Origin: Parvibium lacunae | GTDB lineage: Bacteria; Pseudomonadota; Gammaproteobacteria; Burkholderiales; Burkholderiaceae_D | Length of the DNA stretch: 64,000 nt | Direction of reading: 5' to 3' | NCBI RefSeq assembly: GCF_003335215.1 | Contig: NZ_QPGB01000001.1 | Span: forward strand, 434,001-498,000 | Shown here: positions 17,580 through 26,705 of the stretch, in pieces | How positions within the stretch are numbered: position 1 is the first letter of the stretch | Layout of the letters: each line of letters starts with the position of its first letter | Made by a program: the position numbers and the translations under genes | The notes under the pieces: model-generated | Databases searched by the model: none | Told to the model about the DNA's origin: nothing | What the model saw: the letters and a program-made list of their open reading frames with translations, nothing else

Positions 17580-18785
17580 ATGACAGATCAAACAATTGGT
17601 GGCGACAAGATGCAGAATGCAGCGCTAACGTTCATACACAGCCGCGCACGTTGGCCATGGTTATTGCCCCTGTTATCAACGTTGGTTGCCTGCAGTTCTG
17701 TCTCGTTGAATCAAGCGCCAATCGAAGAACGCAAGGCGAATAGCACGCTGAGTCAGCCCGGCGGGCCTAAAATTATTCGCTTAAATGAAGACAAAGCGCC
17801 TGCCAGCCCTAGCGCCAGTCCCAGCCTTGACAAAGCGGTAAAAACTGATGCGTCCGTGAAACCTGAGATCAAACCCGGTTTTTATGAGGTCAAAAAAGGC
17901 GATACGCTATATTCAATCGCGCTGGAAAATGGACAAACCTATCGCGATCTGGCGGCCTGGAATAATCTGGCAGACCCAAACTTGATCAAAATTGGTCAGG
18001 TGTTACGGGTACAGCCTGAAACGGAGCTGGCGGGCAGCAGCGCTGGGGGGGATGGCAGTGCCGTGGTCGCGGTGAACACGGTTAAGTTACCAGGCATGAG
18101 CACGAGCATGAGTAGTGGCCCCTCCAGTAGTAGCGCTGCCGTACCGGCTTTACCGGCTGCTCCCGTCGCTCCCAGCGCCCCAGCGGTTGCTGGCGCCGCC
18201 ACACGAACCGAGCCAAGTGGTGTAAAACAGCCCTACAGCGAGGCGGCCTGGCAAAAAACGCAGGCAAATCCAGCAACGGCACCGTCGCCCAACCCTGCGG
18301 CTAGCCAAGCTGCGGCCAAGTCGCAGCCCAAAGCGGAGTCCATTCCCGCGGCTCTCCCTACTCCCACGGCAACCCCTAACGTGAGTGCCTCGTTGCCTGC
18401 CGCCAAAGTAGATGAGGAGGCGGGCATTACCTGGGCGTGGCCAACAGCGCAAAACAAAATCACGGAACCTTTCCAAGAGAGCCGTAACAAAGGAATTGAT
18501 ATTGAAGGCAAGCTAGGTGACAGTGTGCTGGCTGCTGCTGATGGTGAGGTTACCTATGTGGGTAATGCGCTACGTGGCTATGGCAATCTGGTGATTGTCC
18601 GGCACAACAAGCTATACCTCTCGGCTTATGCTCATAACGATAAAATTCTCGTGAAAGAGGGCCAAACCGTTAAGCGTGGCCAGAAAATTGCCGAAATGGG
18701 TAAAAGCGATAGTGAATCGCCAAAATTACATTTTGAAATCCGTCGCCAGGGTAAGCCCGTCGATCCGGCAAAGTTTTTGCCGTAA
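17580..18785 (+). CDS. nlpD: NlpD-like LysM/LytM lipoprotein
   Basis: A 401-residue envelope lipoprotein. The signal segment ends in a lipobox-like LVAC (Cys about residue 38). A LysM peptidoglycan-binding domain follows (YEVKKGDTLYSIA...IGQVLRV, residues 101-145), then a long Pro/Ala/Ser linker, then a LytM/M23 domain (about 281-400). As in E. coli NlpD, the first metal ligand is missing (NKGIDIEG in place of H-x-x-x-D), so it is probably an amidase activator in cell separation and not a peptidase. GGGAG lies 9 bases before the ATG. In related genomes the rpoS promoter lies inside nlpD. Confidence 0.93.
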   Translation: MTDQTIGGDKMQNAALTFIHSRARWPWLLPLLSTLVACSSVSLNQAPIEERKANSTLSQPGGPKIIRLNEDKAPASPSASPSLDKAVKTDASVKPEIKPGFYEVKKGDTLYSIALENGQTYRDLAAWNNLADPNLIKIGQVLRVQPETELAGSSAGGDGSAVVAVNTVKLPGMSTSMSSGPSSSSAAVPALPAAPVAPSAPAVAGAATRTEPSGVKQPYSEAAWQKTQANPATAPSPNPAASQAAAKSQPKAESIPAALPTPTATPNVSASLPAAKVDEEAGITWAWPTAQNKITEPFQESRNKGIDIEGKLGDSVLAAADGEVTYVGNALRGYGNLVIVRHNKLYLSAYAHNDKILVKEGQTVKRGQKIAEMGKSDSESPKLHFEIRRQGKPVDPAKFLP

Positions 18786-18830
18786 CGTGAGGCTCATGCT
18801 GGATCGATCCTCATCACATGAAGTGAGTTT

Positions 18831-19850
18831 ATGAATCATTCCAATTTAGAGGCTGCAGAGCCACAAGACGACTTTTCTGCTGCGGTAGACAACCAGGAAG
18901 GGGACTACGCCGAGCCTCTGGAGATTGATCTTGATGCGGCGGAAGGGCTGACTGGCAGCCCCGCTGCGGGTGAGCAGCTGCATGCGCTGGCAGAAGAAAT
19001 GGCGGTAGATACCACTCAGCATTACCTGCAAGAGATTGGGGCTAAGCCACTGCTGACTGCCGAGCAGGAAAAAACTTATACGCAGGCCGTAAAACGCGGC
19101 GACTTTAATGCCCGGCAAAAGATGATTGAGCACAATTTGCGCTTGGTTGTGTCGATTGCCAAGCACTATCTCAATCGTGGGGTGTCGTTATTGGATCTGA
19201 TTGAAGAAGGTAATCTGGGCTTGATTCATGCATTGGAAAAATTTGATCCCGATCGTGGTTTTCGTTTTTCTACCTATGCCACGTGGTGGATTCGCCAATC
19301 AATTGAGCGGGCCATCATCAATCAATCGCGCACCATTCGTTTACCCGTGCATGTGGTGCGCGAGTTGAATCAGGTGTTACGGGCGAAGCGCCATTTAGAA
19401 ACCCATTTATTACCTGAAAAAGGTCAGCACAATGCCGATGCCCGTTTGGAAGACATTGCTGAGCTAGTGCAACGTCCGGCTGACGAAGTGGCTGAATTAC
19501 TGGCGCTGGGTGAAAATACAACCTCACTGGATACGCCTCTGGATGCTGATCCTGGCTCTTCGCTGGTTGATTTGATTGCCGATGAAAGCGGACATTCGCC
19601 AGAAAACACGGTCACCCAACAAGAACTCAATGGCTTGGCGAGTGGCTGGCTGGAAAAACTCAGTGATAAGCAGCGCTATGTGGTGCAACGCCGCTTTGGT
19701 TTGAATAATTTCGATATTGCGACATTAGAAGAGTTGGCCGATGAATTGACGTTGACCCGTGAACGTGTCCGGCAAATTCAGCAAGAAGCCCTGGTTAAAC
19801 TGAAAAAGCAGCTCATCAGTAAAGGTGTCGGGCGCGATGCTGTGCTTTGA
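18831..19850 (+). CDS. rpoS: RNA polymerase sigma factor RpoS
   Basis: A 339-residue stationary-phase/general-stress sigma factor. An acidic N-terminal ~55 residues precede region 1.2 (DTTQHYLQEIGAKPLLTAEQE). Region 2 (RLVVSIAKHYLNRGVSLLDLIEEGNLGLIHALEKFDP and FSTYATWWIRQSIERAIINQ), region 3 (LPVHVVRELNQVLRAK) and region 4 (LEELADELTLTRERVRQIQQEALVKLKK) are complete. It directly follows nlpD, the diagnostic arrangement. It is slightly longer than the 330 residues of E. coli RpoS because of the acidic head. Confidence 0.97.
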   Translation: MNHSNLEAAEPQDDFSAAVDNQEGDYAEPLEIDLDAAEGLTGSPAAGEQLHALAEEMAVDTTQHYLQEIGAKPLLTAEQEKTYTQAVKRGDFNARQKMIEHNLRLVVSIAKHYLNRGVSLLDLIEEGNLGLIHALEKFDPDRGFRFSTYATWWIRQSIERAIINQSRTIRLPVHVVRELNQVLRAKRHLETHLLPEKGQHNADARLEDIAELVQRPADEVAELLALGENTTSLDTPLDADPGSSLVDLIADESGHSPENTVTQQELNGLASGWLEKLSDKQRYVVQRRFGLNNFDIATLEELADELTLTRERVRQIQQEALVKLKKQLISKGVGRDAVL

Positions 19851-19862
19851 TTGAACAGTATT

Positions 19863-19946
19863 CACCACTGAGTTCACTAAGATATATCAAAGCTCTAAAC
19901 GCTGTGAGAGTTTCCTCAGTGCTCTCTGTGCGTTCTGTGGTTTATT
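19863..19946. repeat. Degenerate CACAGAG/CTCTGTG-type intergenic palindrome
   Basis: A left arm beginning CACCACTGAG (about 19863-19880) and a right arm ending CTCTGTGCGTTCTGTGG (about 19924-19941) are imperfect inverted repeats; by hand 12 of 18 aligned positions match. CACTGAG (19866-19872) and CTCAGTG (19915-19921) also pair perfectly. It resembles the 'CTCTGTG...CTCTGTGG' repeats scattered in many proteobacterial intergenic regions. It occupies most of the gap between rpoS and the next gene. Confidence 0.5.
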
Positions 19947-19974
19947 TATTGCCTATCTCTTTTCTTATTAACGC

Positions 19975-20751
19975 ATGACTCCCATCCTTGTCTTTGATAT
20001 CGAAACGATTCCTGATGTAGCAGGGTTGCGTACCCTGAATCATTTGGGGGCCGAGGTAAGTGATGCCGAGGTGGCCGCCCAAGCCTTTGCGGCGCGCAAA
20101 GAAAAAACGGGTTCCGAGTTTTTGCAGCACCACGTGCAAAGGGTGGCGGCAATCTCTTGCGTGTTTCGCAATAGCGAAGGTTTCCAGGTGCGCTCGCTTG
20201 GTAGTCTTGAAGACGGTGAAGCCAAGCTAGTGCAGGATTTTTTCAAAATCATCGATAAATACACACCGCAGCTGGTGTCATGGAATGGTGGCGGTTTCGA
20301 TTTGCCGGTGCTGCACTATCGTGCTTTGGTTCATGGCTTGGTCGCCCCACGCTACTGGGAAATGGGCGATGATGACCGTGATTTCAAGTGGAACAACTAT
20401 CTCAGTCGCTACCATACGCGGCACATGGATTTAATGGATTTATTAGCCTTGTACACGGGCCGGGCGAATGCGCCCTTAGATGATTTGGCCAAACTCTGTG
20501 GCTTCCCCGGTAAATTGGGGATGGACGGTAGTAAGGTCTGGGAAGCCTATCAACAGGGGCAATTGCCCGAGATTCGCGCCTATTGTGAAACCGATGTGGT
20601 GAACACCTACCTGATGTACACCCGCTTTCAGTTATTGCGTGGCGCGTGGCAGCCGTCGCAATACGAGGCCGAAGTGCAATTGGTGCGGGACAGCCTAGCT
20701 GCTTTGCCAGATGCACACTGGCAAGAATATTTGGCCGCTTGGCCGCAATAA
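19975..20751 (+). CDS. DEDDy-type 3'-5' exonuclease (predicted)
   Basis: A 258-residue protein of the 'predicted 3'-5' exonuclease related to DNA polymerase B exonuclease' family (PF10108-like). Exo I is LVFDIETIPD (Asp and Glu at residues 8 and 10). Exo II is SWNGGGFDLPVLHYRAL (around residues 102-118). The exo III-like segment is AYCETDVVNTYLMYTRF near residue 203. These give the DEDD acidic set. Its cellular role is not established. No Shine-Dalgarno sequence is visible before the ATG. Confidence 0.82.
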   Translation: MTPILVFDIETIPDVAGLRTLNHLGAEVSDAEVAAQAFAARKEKTGSEFLQHHVQRVAAISCVFRNSEGFQVRSLGSLEDGEAKLVQDFFKIIDKYTPQLVSWNGGGFDLPVLHYRALVHGLVAPRYWEMGDDDRDFKWNNYLSRYHTRHMDLMDLLALYTGRANAPLDDLAKLCGFPGKLGMDGSKVWEAYQQGQLPEIRAYCETDVVNTYLMYTRFQLLRGAWQPSQYEAEVQLVRDSLAALPDAHWQEYLAAWPQ

Positions 20752-20787
20752 TTTTAAGACGCAACAATAATAATTTTTCAGATTAAA

Positions 20788-20966
20788 GGGCGTATTTAGA
20801 AATTCAGAATTTCGGGCTTAGTATTCAAAATGCGGTGCTAGGAGCCGCACAGCGAAAGGTGAGATAGTATGTGGTATACATCGAGATTTGAGCCGAATGT
20901 GTTAAACAAGCGCGGCAACGCCGAATGTTTAAATTAGGCCCGAAAAATGAATTTATAGATGCGCAC
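20788..20966 (+). repeat. Palindromic dispersed element, copy 1 (179 bp)
   Basis: Terminal inverted repeats of about 33 bases flank it (left 20788-20820, right 20934-20966); 25 of about 34 aligned positions match by hand, including CGGGC and AAATTCA blocks. Inside is a 35-base core (20835-20869) beginning GTGCTAGGAGCCGC. The same architecture occurs at 29367-29512. The right end runs into the rlmD start region. No open reading frame is present, so it is MITE-like or a structured intergenic repeat. Confidence 0.8.
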
Positions 20967-20976
20967 TAAAAGTATC

Positions 20977-22335
20977 ATGAGTAGAAAACAAAAACAGCAA
21001 GACATCCCTTTAGACCTTCTCCCCATTGCACAGATTGAATCGCTGGACATGGAAGCCCGTGGCGTGGCCCATGTGGAGGGAAAAGCCACTTTTATTGAAG
21101 GTGGCTTGCCCGGCGAGCGGGTGCGCTTTAAATCGTTTCGGAATAAACCTAGCTACGAAATTGCCGAGGCCAAGGCCATTCTGCGCGAGAGTGCGCAGCG
21201 CGTAAAGCCGGGGTGCCCGCATTTTGGCGTGTGCGGGGGATGCTCCATGCAGCACCTTGAAGCACGCGCCCAAGTGGCGGTGAAGCAGCGGGTGCTGGAA
21301 AACAATCTATGGCATATCGGTAAGCTCAAGTCAGAACAAATTTTGCCGCCGGTGTATGGCCCTACTTGGGGCTACCGTTTCCGTGCGCGTTTATCCGTGC
21401 GCTATGTGGAGAAAAAGGGCGGGGTACTGGTAGGCTTTCATGAGCGTAAATCCAGCTATGTGGCCGAACTACAAGAATGTCATGTGTTGCCACCGCATGT
21501 CTCCAACTTGATCATGCCTTTGCGCCACATGATTGCAGAATTATCCATTCGTGACCGATTGCCGCAGGTAGAGTTAGCGGTGGGCGATCAAGTTACTGTA
21601 CTGGTGTTACGCAATATGGAGCCGCTTACCGCAGCCGATGAGGCTATTCTGAAAGCCTTTGCGGATGAGCATAGCGTTCAATTCTGGTTGCAACCCAAAG
21701 GGCCGGATACCGTCTATCCTTTTTACCCATTAGAGCCTGAATTGGCGTATACCTTGCCCGAATTTAATGTGCGCATGCCGTTTAAACCGACTGATTTTAC
21801 ACAGGTCAATCACCAGATTAATAGTGTGCTCGTGAGCCGGGCGCTGCGTTTGCTGGATGTGCAGCCCGGTGAACGGGTGGTGGACTTATTTTGTGGCCTT
21901 GGTAACTTCACCCTGCCGCTCGCGACGCAAGCCGCGCAGGTGGTGGGCATAGAAGGTAGCACGGTGCTGACGACGCGCGCGCAGGAAAACGCGGTGAAGA
22001 ATGGCTTGGCGGATAAAACCCGCTTTGAATGCCGCAATTTATTTGAATTTACGCCAGACGATTGGTTAGCGCTTTGGCAGGATTTGGGTCAGATTGACCG
22101 CTTGTTAATTGATCCCCCGCGGGATGGCTCACAAGCGGTGGCCGAAGCCTTGGCGGCGGCCCCTGCCGATAAACGGCCAAAGCGGATTGTGTATGTGTCT
22201 TGTAATCCGGGGACACTGGCCCGCGATGCGGCCATTTTGCACCATCAAGGCGGTTATCGCATTTTGAAAGCGGGCGTGGTGAATATGTTCCCGCATACCT
22301 CTCATGTCGAGTCTATGGCGGTCTTTGCCGGTTGA
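20977..22335 (+). CDS. rlmD: 23S rRNA (uracil-C5)-methyltransferase RlmD
   Basis: A 452-residue enzyme that makes m5U1939 in 23S rRNA. An N-terminal TRAM domain ([30 protein letters not shown]) comes first. The Fe-S cluster follows: Cys80, Cys86 and Cys89 in [10 protein letters not shown], plus Cys168. The SAM motif is [22 protein letters not shown] precedes the catalytic Cys409 in [12 protein letters not shown]. The ATG at 20977 is preferred because the alternative ATG at 20959 lies inside the palindromic repeat; the extra 6 residues are not conserved. Neither start has a good ribosome-binding site. Confidence 0.95.
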   Translation: MSRKQKQQDIPLDLLPIAQIESLDMEARGVAHVEGKATFIEGGLPGERVRFKSFRNKPSYEIAEAKAILRESAQRVKPGCPHFGVCGGCSMQHLEARAQVAVKQRVLENNLWHIGKLKSEQILPPVYGPTWGYRFRARLSVRYVEKKGGVLVGFHERKSSYVAELQECHVLPPHVSNLIMPLRHMIAELSIRDRLPQVELAVGDQVTVLVLRNMEPLTAADEAILKAFADEHSVQFWLQPKGPDTVYPFYPLEPELAYTLPEFNVRMPFKPTDFTQVNHQINSVLVSRALRLLDVQPGERVVDLFCGLGNFTLPLATQAAQVVGIEGSTVLTTRAQENAVKNGLADKTRFECRNLFEFTPDDWLALWQDLGQIDRLLIDPPRDGSQAVAEALAAAPADKRPKRIVYVSCNPGTLARDAAILHHQGGYRILKAGVVNMFPHTSHVESMAVFAG

Positions 22336-22406
22336 GCGCTGTCAATAACGGCTTCTAGGTATACAGAATGAAAAGACGTAGGCTAGGTAGTTCTGTTTTG
22401 TAGGAT

Positions 22407-22464
22407 ATGGTTCACTGGGTACTGAAGCCAGTTTAGTTGGTGGCTAGTACGCCCAGTGAACCAT
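22407..22464. terminator. Long hairpin between convergent genes
   Basis: A perfect 13-bp outer stem (ATGGTTCACTGGG with CCCAGTGAACCAT) encloses inner stems TACT/AGTA and AGCCA/TGGCT, with small bulges and a 10-base loop: 22 pairs in 58 bases. It lies between the convergent rlmD and BI-1 genes, ending 13 bases before the BI-1 stop. No T-run follows on either strand, so the role as a terminator is inferred from position only. Confidence 0.55.
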
Positions 22465-22477
22465 GTAATGACAATCC

Positions 22478-23185
22478 TTACTCGCGATCCCCACCAAAGA
22501 TGCCTAGCAGGGCGAGTAGGTTGCTAAAGACGTTATAGATATCCAGATAAAGTGCCAACGTTGCGCTGATGTAGTTGGTCTCTCCACCATTAACAATTTG
22601 GTTGACGTCATACAGCATGTAAAGTGAGAAAATGGCAATTGCCAACACTGACATCGCAATCATCATCGCGCTGAGTTGAAAAACAACGCCGATAACACTG
22701 GCTACCAGTAAGACCAATGCGCCCACAAACAGCCATTTACCAAGACCAGAAAAATTACGTTTGCTGACCGTGGCGATGGTTGCCATCACACCAAAAATTG
22801 CTGCGGTGCCGCCAAATGCCATCATAATCAATTGCGCCCCATTTGCCAGGCCCAAGACACTGCCAACGAGGCGTGACAACATGATGCCCATGAAGAGGGT
22901 AAAGCCAAGGAGTAACACCACACCCAAAGAGCTGTTTTTATTTTTCTCAATGGCAAACATGAAACCGAATGCCCCTGCTAAAAAAACAATCAGCGATAAA
23001 ATCGGGCTACCGGACATGACTTGACGCAAGCCAGTTGCAATCCCCAGCCAAGCGCCCAATACGGTTGGAATTAAGGACAGCGCCAGCAACAGATAAGTGT
23101 TGCGTAGTACGCGGTTACGGACGAGTAGCGAATCGCGGGTTTGTGAGTAGCCATATTCCTGCATCTGACCAAAGGGTTGGTTCAT
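22478..23185 (-). CDS. Bax inhibitor-1/YccA family membrane protein
   Basis: A 235-residue inner-membrane protein with about seven hydrophobic segments. It ends in the family signature YLDIYNVFSNLLALLGIFGG, and the internal TLFMGIMLSRLVG is also typical. Bacterial relatives include YccA, which modulates the FtsH protease, and YbhL. Some BI-1 proteins are pH-dependent calcium-leak channels; none of this is shown here. The ATG at 23185 has GAGGAAA 5 bases upstream on its strand, so the longer 248-residue reading is rejected. Confidence 0.88.
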   Translation of the reverse strand: MNQPFGQMQEYGYSQTRDSLLVRNRVLRNTYLLLALSLIPTVLGAWLGIATGLRQVMSGSPILSLIVFLAGAFGFMFAIEKNKNSSLGVVLLLGFTLFMGIMLSRLVGSVLGLANGAQLIMMAFGGTAAIFGVMATIATVSKRNFSGLGKWLFVGALVLLVASVIGVVFQLSAMMIAMSVLAIAIFSLYMLYDVNQIVNGGETNYISATLALYLDIYNVFSNLLALLGIFGGDRE

Positions 23186-23353
23186 TGTTTTCCTCATCTG
23201 AAAATACCGTTTCCGGCATGACACTTAGAGTAAGGGTTAGCCTGAAAAGTTTCAAGGATTAGATTAATTTAGAAGGCTTCAACAGTGTGCATGTCTTTAG
23301 TCTGGCGCGTGACGGTAAAAAAATCGCTTCAGGGGCAATTATCGAGAGCGGTG

Positions 23354-23384
23354 CTGTCACCCCACGAATGCGATACGGTAGAAT
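23354..23384 (+). promoter_or_regulatory. Candidate lepA promoter
   Basis: TAGAAT at 23379-23384 is preceded by CTGTCA at 23354-23359 with a 19-base gap. Just downstream, GGTTAA-CTT-TTAACC (23389-23403) forms a perfect inverted repeat near the expected start of transcription. The -35 match and the spacing are weak. Confidence 0.35.
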
Positions 23385-23424
23385 AGCGGGTTAACTTTTA
23401 ACCGTTTCGTTTGCTTAATTCCCT

Positions 23425-23454
23425 ATGGCGAGAACTGCCATTCGCGCCGAGTAG
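23425..23454 (+). other. Possible 9-codon leader ORF before lepA
   Basis: ATG...TAG encodes M-A-R-T-A-I-R-A-E. It lies inside a small foldable leader: ATGGC (23425-23429) pairs with GCCAT (23437-23441), and CCCTA (23421-23425) with TAGGG (23452-23456). There is no good ribosome-binding site, so it may not be translated. Confidence 0.2.
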
Positions 23455-23480
23455 GGGAAATCGAGGACAACCCCACACCC

Positions 23481-25286
23481 ATGCAGCATATTCGTAATTT
23501 TTCCATTATTGCCCACATTGATCACGGTAAATCCACCTTGGCTGATCGCTTGATTCAACGTTGCGGGGGCCTGTCTGACCGTGAAATGGAAGCGCAAGTG
23601 CTGGATTCCATGGATTTAGAAAAAGAGCGCGGGATTACCATCAAAGCGCAAACGGCGGCGCTGCACTACAAGGCCAAAGACGGCAAGGTCTACAACCTGA
23701 ACCTGATTGATACCCCTGGTCACGTCGATTTCTCCTATGAAGTTAGCCGCTCGCTGTCTGCGTGCGAGGGGGCATTGCTGGTCGTGGATGCCTCGCAGGG
23801 GGTAGAAGCGCAGACCGTGGCGAACTGCTATACCGCGATTGAGTTAGGCGTGGAAGTCTTGCCCGTGCTCAATAAAATGGATTTGCCGCAGGCCAATCCC
23901 GATGGTGCCAAGCAGGAAATTGAGGATGTGATTGGGATTGACGCGATGGACGCAATTCCATGTAGCGCCAAAACCGGCATGGGCGTTGATGAAATTCTGG
24001 AGCTCGTGGTCAATAAAGTGCCACCGCCGGTGGGCAGTACTGAAGAACCCTTGCAAGCATTGATCATTGACTCCTGGTTTGATAATTACGTGGGCGTGGT
24101 GATGCTGGTGCGCGTGGTGAATGGCACCTTGCGCCCCAAAGAGCGCTTGCTGTTCATGGCGACCGGCGCCAATCACTTATGTGAGCAGGTCGGTGTGTTT
24201 ACGCCCAAGTCGGTGCAGCGTGATCATCTCTCCGCGGGGGAAGTGGGTTTCATTATCGCTGGGATTAAAGAGCTGAAAAGCGCGAAGGTGGGCGATACGA
24301 TTACCCACGCCGCCTTGGCCGGTAAAGTCTCCGCGAAAGCGCCGTTGCCCGGCTTTAAAGAAGTCAAACCCCAGGTGTTTGCAGGTTTGTATCCGGTTGA
24401 ATCCAATCAATACGACGCTTTGCGCGACTCCTTAGAAAAACTCCAGTTGAACGACGCCGCATTAATGTTTGAACCCGAAGTGTCTTCCGCACTGGGGTTT
24501 GGTTTCCGCTGCGGCTTCTTGGGCTTGTTGCACATGGATATCGTGCAAGAGCGCTTGGAGCGCGAATTCGACATGGACCTGATTACCACGGCGCCCTCGG
24601 TAGTGTACGAGGTGATTGAGCGGGATGGGTCGCTGACGCAGGTGGAAAATCCTTCCAAAATGCCGGACCCGGCCAAGATTGAAGAAATTCGCGAACCGAT
24701 AGTCACCGTGACAATCTTTACCCCGCAAGAATATGTGGGGTCTGTCATTACTCTCTGTACCCAGAAGCGGGGTATTCAAATCAACATGGCTTACCATGGT
24801 CGCCAAGTGGTGTTGACCTATGAGATCCCCTTGGGCGAGATTGTGCTGGATTTCTTTGATCGTTTGAAATCTACCTCACGTGGTTACGCCTCAATGGACT
24901 ATGAGTTTAAAGAATACCGAGCGGCCGATGTGGTTAAAGTCGATATGCTGATTAACAGCGAAAAGGTCGATGCCTTGTCCTTGATTTGCCACCGTAGCAA
25001 TTCGCAAAGCCGTGGCCGTGAAGTAGCCGCGAAAATGCGTGAATTGATTCCGCGGCAGATGTACGATGTGGCGATTCAGGCGGCGATTGGCTCGAATATT
25101 ATTGCCCGCGAAAACATTAAAGCATTACGCAAGAACGTATTGGCCAAGTGCTATGGTGGCGATATCACCCGTAAGAAAAAACTGCTTGAAAAGCAAAAGG
25201 CCGGTAAAAAACGCATGAAGCAGGTCGGGACGGTGGAAATTCCGCAAGAAGCTTTTTTAGCGATCTTGCAAGTTGATGATAAATAA
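23481..25286 (+). CDS. lepA: Elongation factor 4 (LepA)
   Basis: A 601-residue translational GTPase that acts on the ribosome (back-translocation and initiation quality roles are described). G1 is AHIDHGKST (around residues 11-19). The switch II motif is DTPGHVDF, and the NKMD motif follows. The C-terminal LepA-specific domain ends with [32 protein letters not shown]. The only ribosome-binding candidate, GAGGA, is 14 bases from the ATG, but the N-terminus [19 protein letters not shown] fits the family exactly. First gene of the lepA-lepB-DUF4845-rnc-era-recO run. Confidence 0.98.
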   Translation: MQHIRNFSIIAHIDHGKSTLADRLIQRCGGLSDREMEAQVLDSMDLEKERGITIKAQTAALHYKAKDGKVYNLNLIDTPGHVDFSYEVSRSLSACEGALLVVDASQGVEAQTVANCYTAIELGVEVLPVLNKMDLPQANPDGAKQEIEDVIGIDAMDAIPCSAKTGMGVDEILELVVNKVPPPVGSTEEPLQALIIDSWFDNYVGVVMLVRVVNGTLRPKERLLFMATGANHLCEQVGVFTPKSVQRDHLSAGEVGFIIAGIKELKSAKVGDTITHAALAGKVSAKAPLPGFKEVKPQVFAGLYPVESNQYDALRDSLEKLQLNDAALMFEPEVSSALGFGFRCGFLGLLHMDIVQERLEREFDMDLITTAPSVVYEVIERDGSLTQVENPSKMPDPAKIEEIREPIVTVTIFTPQEYVGSVITLCTQKRGIQINMAYHGRQVVLTYEIPLGEIVLDFFDRLKSTSRGYASMDYEFKEYRAADVVKVDMLINSEKVDALSLICHRSNSQSRGREVAAKMRELIPRQMYDVAIQAAIGSNIIARENIKALRKNVLAKCYGGDITRKKKLLEKQKAGKKRMKQVGTVEIPQEAFLAILQVDDK

Positions 25287-25294
25287 GGAAAAAC

Positions 25295-26197
25295 ATGGAT
25301 TTTAATTTTGCCCTGCTGTTATTTATATTAACGGTCTTCACCGGCATTTTTTGGGTTTTGGATAAGCTGATTTTTCGCCGCCAGCGTCAGCAGCAAGCGC
25401 GACAAGCGGTGCAAGATTTCGAACGCATCACGGCTGCCAGCGTGGAGACTGAATCCGGGCCGGCCGAGGTTGCGCGGCAAAAACAAGCGATTGAAATAGC
25501 CCGCTTACGCGAACCATGGTGGATTGAATGGACGGCTGGTTTTTTTCCGGTGATTTTGCTGGTTTTTTCGTTGCGATCGTTCATTGTGGAACCTTTCCAG
25601 ATTCCATCAGGCTCTATGATTCCTACTTTATTGGTGGGTGATTTTATTCTGGTGAATAAATTCACCTATGGCATTCGTTTGCCGGTGATCAATAAGAAAG
25701 TTATCTCGCTCAATGACCCTCAGCGTGGGGATGTAATGGTATTTAAACACCCCCCCAACCCGACTGTCGATTTTATCAAGCGCGTTGTTGGTGTGCCGGG
25801 TGATGTGGTGGAGTATCGGAACAAGAAGCTCACTATCAATGGCAAGCCGCTAGCCATGACACCCTTGCCAGATTTTTATGACAAAGAGCGCGTGAGTTAT
25901 GCCAAACATTTTTCCGAAAAATTAGGCAATGTCGAGCATCAGATATTAAATGATGACTATCGGCCCCCATATGTCGATCGGGTATTGGATTTCCCCTATC
26001 GCGATCATTGCGAATACAGCAATATCGGGTTTAAATGCAAAGTCCCGGCCGGACATTACTTTATGATGGGCGATAACCGCGATAATAGCGAAGACAGTCG
26101 GGTTTGGGGCTTTGTGCCTGATGCCAATATTGTCGGTAAAGCTTTTTTTGTCTGGATGAATTTTTCTGATATCACTCGTATTGGTCGTTTTCATTAA
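25295..26197 (+). CDS. lepB: Signal peptidase I
   Basis: A 300-residue inner-membrane serine protease that removes Sec and Tat signal peptides. Two N-terminal membrane segments (residues 3-22 and about 78-95) flank a basic cytoplasmic loop. The catalytic Ser107 lies in IPSGSMIPTLL and Lys162 in DFIKRVVGVPGD. Box E is GHYFMMGDNRDNSEDSRVWGFV. Residues 195-245 form the extended insertion with two Cys seen in Gram-negative enzymes. It starts 8 bases after lepA with AAGGAAA as ribosome-binding site. Confidence 0.97.
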   Translation: MDFNFALLLFILTVFTGIFWVLDKLIFRRQRQQQARQAVQDFERITAASVETESGPAEVARQKQAIEIARLREPWWIEWTAGFFPVILLVFSLRSFIVEPFQIPSGSMIPTLLVGDFILVNKFTYGIRLPVINKKVISLNDPQRGDVMVFKHPPNPTVDFIKRVVGVPGDVVEYRNKKLTINGKPLAMTPLPDFYDKERVSYAKHFSEKLGNVEHQILNDDYRPPYVDRVLDFPYRDHCEYSNIGFKCKVPAGHYFMMGDNRDNSEDSRVWGFVPDANIVGKAFFVWMNFSDITRIGRFH

Positions 26198-26245
26198 GCC
26201 GTCGATTCAGCTTACTAGTTCATTGATATTTTAGAGGGAGCGAGA

Positions 26246-26662
26246 ATGCATACAAGATCATCGATTCAGCAGCAGCGTGGGTTTTCCTTTCTGAAGTTAA
26301 TCATTATTTGCGCTCTGTTGATTTTTGGCAGTGTGTTTGTCATGAAGCTGTTTCCTGTCCTGAATGAATATTGGACGCTGCAGCGTGCCATCAAAGCAAC
26401 CCGAGACCTGAATCACAAAACACCCTCTGCCGTCAGAGACTCGCTAGGTAAGTTTTTATATATCAATGAAATTCGAACGTTTGATCCGGCGAAAGACTTC
26501 GTTGTCGAGCAGACCAAGAGCGGCGATGGTTATGAAATTTCTTTTGCCTATTCGCGTGAAATCAAGCTGATGGAGTGGAATAACGCACGCCTGGTTTTCG
26601 ACTTTACAGGCACCACAGATACCGCGGCTGAGGCAAAAAAATTAATTGAGAAACTGAAATAG
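26246..26662 (+). CDS. DUF4845 domain protein (prepilin-like membrane protein)
   Basis: A 138-residue protein always, in my experience, placed between lepB and rnc in betaproteobacteria. It has an N-terminal segment [31 protein letters not shown] with a type IV-pilin-like look (Gly-Phe followed by a hydrophobic helix) and a small soluble domain. The GFSFLKL context could be a prepilin peptidase site, but this is inference. AGAGGGAG 7 bases before the ATG is a strong ribosome-binding site. Confidence 0.8.
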   Translation: MHTRSSIQQQRGFSFLKLIIICALLIFGSVFVMKLFPVLNEYWTLQRAIKATRDLNHKTPSAVRDSLGKFLYINEIRTFDPAKDFVVEQTKSGDGYEISFAYSREIKLMEWNNARLVFDFTGTTDTAAEAKKLIEKLK

Positions 26663-26705
26663 TGATGCTTGCCAGCGGTGTGATGATGCACGCAACCTTC
26701 TCCCT

